Notes under the pieces: model-generated
What the model was told of the DNA's origin: nothing
The model's input: only the letters and a program-made list of their open reading frames with translations
The model's database searches: none
Translations under genes and position numbers: made by a program
Source: Oscillospiraceae bacterium
GTDB taxonomy: Bacteria > Bacillota > Clostridia > Oscillospirales > Oscillospiraceae
Direction of reading: 5' to 3'
Assembly: GCA_020025655.1 (NCBI GenBank)
Contig: JAHHRR010000018.1
Coordinates: 1 to 35,155, forward strand
DNA: 35,155 bases
Shown here: piece after piece, positions 30,948 through 35,155 of the stretch
Layout of the letters: each line of letters begins with the position of its first letter
How positions within the stretch are numbered: position 1 is the first letter of the stretch

Positions 30948-33314
30948 AAGATTTTCCTCCTTATTATTATCTAAATCGACTGGGCAGGCATCACTGCACC
31001 GGCAGCTTTCCTCCGCTTCGATTTTTGATTTCTGTTTGTGCTTTAAGGGCTTATCTTTGGATGCGTCGTGCATCTTGAAAAGATTAAGTCTTAATGCATT
31101 GGTTACAACGCAGAAGCTGGAAAGGCTCATGGCCGCAGCTCCTATCATGGGATTCAGAGTAACTCCCGCACCGACAAGAACGCCTGCTGCTATAGGGATA
31201 CCTATTGTATTATAGAAGAATGCCCAGAACAGGTTCTCGTGGATATTTCTCAATGTTGCTCTGCTCAGTCGGATTGCAGCAGAAACATCTTTAAGGCTTC
31301 CGTGCATAAGAACCACGTCCGCCGCATCAACAGCAATATCAGCACCGGCTCCGATAGCAATACCTATATCTGCTCTTGTAAGTGCAGGCGCATCATTTAT
31401 ACCGTCGCCGACCATTGCAACCTTGCCGTATTTTGCAAGTTCACGTACCGCTGCTTCCTTACCATCAGGGAGAACACCCGCTATAACCTCGTCAACACCT
31501 GCCTGCTTGCCTATCGCTTCAGCTGTACGCTGGTTATCGCCTGTCAGCATAACGACCTTTATACCCATATTTTTAAGTTCCTGAATTGCTTCGGGAGAAT
31601 CGGGCTTAATGGTATCTGCGACAGCTATTATACCCAGAAAACGCTTGTCAGAGGCAAAGAACAGCGGAGTCTTTCCCTGTCCTGAAAGCTCTTCTGCCTT
31701 GCTGAGAATGCCTTCGGGAACCTGAATCATGGTCTGGATGAACTTTTTGCTGCCTGCATAAAGCTTTTCATCGTCAAGCACTGCGGTAAGTCCGTTACCG
31801 GGCAGTGCAGAAAATTCCTTAACTTCTGCGGGCTTAATGCCTTTTTCCTCAGCGCAGGACATAACAGCAGATGCCAGAGGATGCTCGGACTTACTTTCAA
31901 GTGCAGCTGCAAAGTTCAGAAGCTTTTCATCGTCAAGTCCGTCTGCCGGAATAATATCTGTAACCTTTGGAGTACCTGCTGTAATTGTACCGGTCTTATC
32001 CAGTGCCACAACAGCAGCACGTCCTGTTTCCTCGAGAATTGCTGCGGTTTTAAAGAGTACACCGTTCTTTGCGCCAAGGCCTGAACCGACCATTATTGCA
32101 ACAGGTGTTGCAAGTCCCAGAGCGCAGGGGCATGAAATAACAAGGACGGAAATTGCTCTTCCCAGTGCGAAATAAAGCTCTTCGCCCAAAAGAAGCCATA
32201 CAACTAAAGTCACAAGTGCAATGCTGCATACTGTGGGTACGAAAATGCCGGAAACCTTATCAGCAATCTTTGCAATAGGTGCTTTCGTTGCAGCAGCATC
32301 AGAAACCATTTTTATGATCTGGCTGAGAGTTGTGTCTTCACCGACACGGGTGGCTTCGCACTTTATAAAGCCTGCCTGATTGACAGTTGCAGCAGAAACA
32401 ATGTCACCTGCTGTCTTATCCACAGGAATGCTTTCACCTGTAAGAGCAGATTCATCAAACGCACTGCTTCCTTCGAGAATCACACCGTCAACGGGGACAT
32501 TTTCACCGGGACGAACTACAAATACATCGCCCTTCTTAACCTGCTCAATCGGAACTGTCTGCTCAGCACCGTCAACTATGATGTTAGCGGTTTTGGGAGC
32601 CATTTTCATAAGGCCTTTAAGAGCATCCGTTGTTTTACCCTTGGATCTGGCCTCAAGCATCTTACCCACAGTAATAAGAGTGAGTATCATTGCCGAAGAC
32701 TCAAAATAAAGGTTATGCAGGCAATGGAAAGCTGCATCAACATTACCGTCCATTATAGCCTGACTCATAACGAACATCTCATATACACTCCACACAAATC
32801 CTGAACCTGAACCCAGTGCAACGAGTGTATCCATATTAGGTGCTCTGTTAATTATTCCCTTAAATCCGCTGATAAAGAACTTCTGGTTTATAACCATAAC
32901 TATGACAGTAAGGATTACCTCTGCCAGAGCAATGTTCATAGGATTTGCGGCCATTTTCTGTGGAAGCGGCCAGCCCCACATGACATGGCCCATAGTAATG
33001 TACATAAGGACAATCAGAAATCCCAGAGAATAGACAAGTCTTTTCTTCATTTTAGGTGTTTCAGTGTCTTTAAGTGCATCCTCATCAGCTGAGCTTGACT
33101 TTGTTTGAGTATCTGTGCCTTTTACCTTGCAGCCGTAGCCTGCATTGGTCACAGCAGCAATAATGTCTGCATCGGCTGCAGTTCCTTCAACACCCATGGA
33201 GTTAGTCAGCAGACTCACTGACACGGATGTAACGCCCGAAACTGCTGAAACCGCTTTTTCAACTCTTGCCGAGCAGGCGGCACAGCTCATGCCCGTAACA
33301 TTAAACTGTTTCAT
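30741..33314 (-). CDS. copA: Copper-exporting P1B-type ATPase with N-terminal and C-terminal HMA domains (CopA-CopZ fusion)
   Basis: This 857-residue membrane ATPase pumps Cu(I) out of the cell. The N-terminal HMA domain has GMSCAACSA. After it come membrane helices, the actuator domain with LTGESIP, the copper-binding CPC in SCPCALGLATP, the phosphorylation site DKTGTIT, SEHPLASAV (the HP motif) and GDGINDAPAL. After the last helices comes a linker with C771, C773 and C777, and then at residue 790 a second HMA domain, MVKTIKIEGMMCPHCEAHVKKA, running to the stop. That domain is the size of a complete CopZ chaperone and carries its own ribosome site and ATG inside the frame (see next entry). 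csoR lies 46 bp upstream in the same operon. The copA start has GTGAGGTAAATA before the ATG. Confidence 0.95.
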   Translation of the reverse strand: MKQFNVTGMSCAACSARVEKAVSAVSGVTSVSVSLLTNSMGVEGTAADADIIAAVTNAGYGCKVKGTDTQTKSSSADEDALKDTETPKMKKRLVYSLGFLIVLMYITMGHVMWGWPLPQKMAANPMNIALAEVILTVIVMVINQKFFISGFKGIINRAPNMDTLVALGSGSGFVWSVYEMFVMSQAIMDGNVDAAFHCLHNLYFESSAMILTLITVGKMLEARSKGKTTDALKGLMKMAPKTANIIVDGAEQTVPIEQVKKGDVFVVRPGENVPVDGVILEGSSAFDESALTGESIPVDKTAGDIVSAATVNQAGFIKCEATRVGEDTTLSQIIKMVSDAAATKAPIAKIADKVSGIFVPTVCSIALVTLVVWLLLGEELYFALGRAISVLVISCPCALGLATPVAIMVGSGLGAKNGVLFKTAAILEETGRAAVVALDKTGTITAGTPKVTDIIPADGLDDEKLLNFAAALESKSEHPLASAVMSCAEEKGIKPAEVKEFSALPGNGLTAVLDDEKLYAGSKKFIQTMIQVPEGILSKAEELSGQGKTPLFFASDKRFLGIIAVADTIKPDSPEAIQELKNMGIKVVMLTGDNQRTAEAIGKQAGVDEVIAGVLPDGKEAAVRELAKYGKVAMVGDGINDAPALTRADIGIAIGAGADIAVDAADVVLMHGSLKDVSAAIRLSRATLRNIHENLFWAFFYNTIGIPIAAGVLVGAGVTLNPMIGAAAMSLSSFCVVTNALRLNLFKMHDASKDKPLKHKQKSKIEAEESCRCSDACPVDLDNNKEENLMVKTIKIEGMMCPHCEAHVKKALEALDGVQSAEASHTAKQAVVTGENLNDAAMKAAVEEAGYKVLGIE

Positions 33315-33360
33315 TATTTACCTCACTTTGAAATTATATACTTTAACAGTCCAAAGAAAC

Positions 33361-33660
33361 TCATTTCATGAGCTTCTGAATAGTGGCAAGCAGCTCATCT
33401 ACCGTTTCTTCCTTACCTGCTTTAATATCATTTACCACACAGGTTTTAATATGACTGGCAAGCAATTCTTTGCTGAACGCATTAAGAGCAGCATTGGCAG
33501 CAGCTACCTGAGCCAGAATATCCGGACAGTATGCACTTTTTTCCAGCATACCTTTTATTCCTCTCACCTGTCCCTCGATTCTGTTCAGCCTGTTCATCAG
33601 CTTTTTGTATTCCTCAGGACTTCTGACTTTTTTTCTATCGGCGCAACAGTTTTCGCTCAT
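33361..33660 (-). CDS. csoR: Copper-sensing transcriptional repressor CsoR
   Basis: This 99-residue all-helical repressor of the CsoR/RcnR family binds Cu(I) through C45, H70 and C74. The spacings (25 and 4) equal those of the M. tuberculosis protein (C36, H61, C65). The family start LMNRLNRIEGQVRGIKGMLE is present. Cu(I) binding releases the operator and turns on copA. ATG 33660 has AAAGGTGGTGT before it; the open frame upstream of it crosses the promoter and operator and is not coding. An extra CC pair at the N-terminus (C5, C6) might also bind metal. It is the first gene of the csoR-copA operon and presumably autoregulated. Confidence 0.95.
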   Translation of the reverse strand: MSENCCADRKKVRSPEEYKKLMNRLNRIEGQVRGIKGMLEKSAYCPDILAQVAAANAALNAFSKELLASHIKTCVVNDIKAGKEETVDELLATIQKLMK

Positions 33661-33685
33661 AGATACACCACCTTTTTTCAAACTG

Positions 33686-33714
33686 ATTATATACCCCCTA
33701 GGGGTATACGTCAA
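33686..33714 (-). promoter_or_regulatory. csoR-copA promoter
   Basis: On the minus strand, TTGACG (complement of 33709-33714), a 17-bp spacer and a perfect TATAAT (complement of 33686-33691). The spacer is the CsoR operator itself. Confidence 0.85.
33690..33708 (-). promoter_or_regulatory. CsoR operator
   Basis: An inverted repeat read on the minus strand as TATACCCCTAGGGGGTATA matches the TACCCC...GGGGTA type of site bound by CsoR. It occupies the spacer between the -35 and -10 boxes. Confidence 0.85.
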
Positions 33715-33721
33715 GTATAAA

Positions 33722-33753
33722 AAAATGCTGTACTCTTTTGAGTACAGCATTTT
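33722..33753 (-). terminator. Terminator of the rnf operon
   Basis: A 14-bp perfect stem AAAATGCTGTACTC / GAGTACAGCATTTT with a 4-base loop is followed on the minus strand by TTTAT. It lies between the rnfB stop and the csoR promoter. Confidence 0.88.
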
Positions 33754-33763
33754 AAAATTTAAA

Positions 33764-34558
33764 TTAGTCCTCGAACCAGTTGATAACGTGGCGGGGGCAG
33801 ACATCTGCGCAGTGACCGCACTTAACGCACTTGTCATTGTCAACAACAGGAAGGTTATCGACCATGGCAATAGCATCTGAGGGGCACTCACGTACGCACT
33901 TCTGGCAAGCAATGCATCCGAAGTCGCAGATCTTCATAACCTTAGCGCCCTTATCCTTATTGGAGCAGGCGGTAATTACCTTCTGGCTTGCAGGAATGAG
34001 CTTAATGAGGCTCTTGGGGCAGACTTCAGCACAGGCACCGCAGCCTACGCACTTGGAACGGTCAACCTTAGCGATACCGTCAACAATGTGCATAGCGTCA
34101 AACTTACATACATTGGTGCAGTTACCAAGACCGATACAAGCAAAGGTGCAGGTCTTGTTGCTCTTGCCGCCGAAGATCATAGCTGCGTTACAGTCGATAG
34201 GACCAGAGTAGTTGAAGCGCTTCTCGGCATGGCCCTCGGAACCGGAGCACATAACCATTGCGACCTTCTTCTCGCTTGCGCCGACGGAAACGCCCATCAG
34301 CTTTGCAACCTTCTCAGCGGTCTCAGCACCACCTGCAACACAGCGGTCAGGAGGAGCCTCGCCCTTAGCAACAGCAGCAGCATAACCGTCGCATCCGGGG
34401 TAGCCGCAGCCACCGCAGTTTGCACCGGCCAGACACTCACGAATAGCTTCCTGCTTGGGGTCAACATCAACATGGAAGATCTTAGCAGCAAATGCAAGGA
34501 TTGCACCGAACAGAGCGCCAAGAACACCAAGTACTATAATAGCATAAACAATTAACAT
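33764..34558 (-). CDS. rnfB: Rnf electron-transport complex subunit B
   Basis: This 264-residue protein has an N-terminal membrane anchor (about 2-25), then the Fe-S domain with C42, C48, C51, C56 and C73 (ANCGGCGYPGCDGY). Several ferredoxin-type cysteine sets follow: TCTFACIGLGNCTNVC, CVGCGACAEVCP, CIACQKCVRECP and CVKCGHCADVCP. This is rich in clusters, as in clostridial RnfB. RnfB accepts electrons from reduced ferredoxin and passes them through the complex to NAD+, coupled to Na+ or H+ export. It follows rnfA by 15 bp, with GGAGGGCACGGAGAT before the ATG, and is the last gene of the operon before a terminator; order C-D-G-E-A-B is usual in clostridia. Confidence 0.95.
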   Translation of the reverse strand: MLIVYAIIVLGVLGALFGAILAFAAKIFHVDVDPKQEAIRECLAGANCGGCGYPGCDGYAAAVAKGEAPPDRCVAGGAETAEKVAKLMGVSVGASEKKVAMVMCSGSEGHAEKRFNYSGPIDCNAAMIFGGKSNKTCTFACIGLGNCTNVCKFDAMHIVDGIAKVDRSKCVGCGACAEVCPKSLIKLIPASQKVITACSNKDKGAKVMKICDFGCIACQKCVRECPSDAIAMVDNLPVVDNDKCVKCGHCADVCPRHVINWFED

Positions 34559-34573
34559 ATCTCCGTGCCCTCC

Positions 34574-35155
34574 TTAGAATATCTGCATACCGCTGAAGCC
34601 CATGAAGGCCAGAGCAAGCAGACCTGCAGAAACAAGGCAGATGGGGAAGCCCTCAAAGCACTTGGGGTATTCGGCGGTGTAATTAACGTGCTCACGAACA
34701 CTTGCAAAGAGGACGATAGCCAGCATAAAGCCAAGACCACCGGTAATACCGTAAACAACAGACTCGATGAAGTTGTAGTTATTCTGGACGTTCAGAAGAA
34801 CAACACCGAGAACAGCGCAGTTGGTAGTGATAAGGGGGAGGTAGATACCCAGAGCAGAGTACAGTGAAGGGACAGCCTTTTTAAGGAACATCTCAACGAA
34901 CTGAACAAGTGCTGCGATAACAAGGATGAAGGTCAGAGTCTGGAGGAAGCCCAGGCCCAGATTCATCAGAACGTACTCATTTATAACCCAGCAGATTGCG
35001 GAAGCAAGACCCATAACGAACACAACTGCAAGACCCATACCGGTAGCAGTCTCGACCTTGCTGGAGCAGCCCAGGAAGGGGCAGCAGCCAAGGAACTGGG
35101 AGAAAATGAAGTTGTTAATAAGGATAGCGCCTAAGGAGATGGAAATAATATTAGT
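34574..35155 (-). CDS. rnfA: Rnf electron-transport complex subunit A, partial (5' end beyond window)
   Basis: The frame is open to the right edge and reads TNIISISLGAILINNFIFSQ, followed by LGCCPFLG and KVETATGMG, as in RnfA. An internal ATG at 35038 is not the start. The visible 193 residues are close to the usual full length, so only a few codons are missing. RnfA is an integral membrane subunit with about six helices; 'NNFIFSQFLGCCPFLG' and 'TTNCAVLG' carry the two cysteine sites of the intramembrane [2Fe-2S] cluster shared with RnfE. Confidence 0.93.
   Translation of the reverse strand, partial: TNIISISLGAILINNFIFSQFLGCCPFLGCSSKVETATGMGLAVVFVMGLASAICWVINEYVLMNLGLGFLQTLTFILVIAALVQFVEMFLKKAVPSLYSALGIYLPLITTNCAVLGVVLLNVQNNYNFIESVVYGITGGLGFMLAIVLFASVREHVNYTAEYPKCFEGFPICLVSAGLLALAFMGFSGMQIF

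Noticed and set aside
33661..33912. N-terminal extension of csoR
   Set aside because: It would cross the operator, the promoter and the rnf terminator.
1..35155. CRISPR arrays, transposons, prophage, tRNA and rRNA genes
   Set aside because: I looked on both strands and saw no regularly spaced repeats, no transposase or integrase, and no tRNA or rRNA sequence.

Overview
The window reads as an ordinary chromosomal stretch of an anaerobic, probably butyrate-forming member of the Clostridia (Firmicutes; an Oscillospiraceae/Ruminococcaceae-like gut organism is my best guess). The grounds are a T-box in front of pheST, a CIRCE operator in front of groESL, an IreB-type phosphoprotein, CsoR/CopA, a clostridial RnfA-RnfB pair, a butyryl-CoA:acetate CoA-transferase-like gene and no aerobic respiratory genes. 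I see no tRNA, rRNA, CRISPR array, transposase, integrase or phage gene. The species is not determined.

Layout. 1-1264 (minus): an Mrp/NBP35 Fe-S carrier ATPase followed by a NifX-like protein that runs off the left edge. 1401-2253 (minus): a Gx-transporter (Hpre_diP_synt_I-like) protein and a NusG-domain-II protein, an EetA/EetB-like pair. 2711-8475 (plus): a cell-envelope operon with an FHA-SEDS fusion, a transpeptidase PBP, an ABC-F ATPase and a YdcF/ElyC-like protein. 8530-11387 (minus): guaB, an OGG-type DNA glycosylase and ireB, each with its own promoter. 11514-15500 (minus): T-box-pheS-pheT. 15555-17324 (plus): a lipoprotein gene and alr. 17499-18533 (plus): a lone XRE regulator. 18567-20462 (minus): but and a ProX-like tRNA-editing deacylase. 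20712-23013 (minus): an unidentified soluble protein and a CstA-family transporter. 23332-25434 (plus): an RlmL/YpsC-type methyltransferase and a lipid kinase. 25506-27538 (plus): groES-groEL under HrcA/CIRCE. 27871-29274 (plus): an NSS-family transporter. 29328-30706: a divergent HAD hydrolase/Nudix pair. 30741-33660 (minus): csoR-copA. 33764-35155 (minus): rnfB and rnfA, the latter cut by the right edge.

How the genes fit together. Most of the window is housekeeping: Phe-tRNA charging, GMP synthesis, D-Ala supply, septal or elongation peptidoglycan synthesis, chaperonins, copper export and Rnf energy conservation. Convergent genes are separated by clean bidirectional hairpin terminators, and most transcription units have readable sigma-A promoters.

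The points that stand out are: (1) copA carries an in-frame C-terminal HMA domain whose first codon is an ATG with a perfect Shine-Dalgarno, so one frame could yield both the pump and a free 68-residue CopZ; (2) PheT is about 100 residues too long because of an insert resembling its own tRNA-binding OB fold; (3) two minus-strand genes have strong promoters whose predicted start of transcription falls on the ATG, with no Shine-Dalgarno, suggesting leaderless mRNAs; (4) the CsoR operator exactly fills the 17-bp promoter spacer; (5) the SEDS glycosyltransferase is fused to an FHA domain and a very acidic tail. I did not find a wholly new multi-gene system, and I do not claim one.
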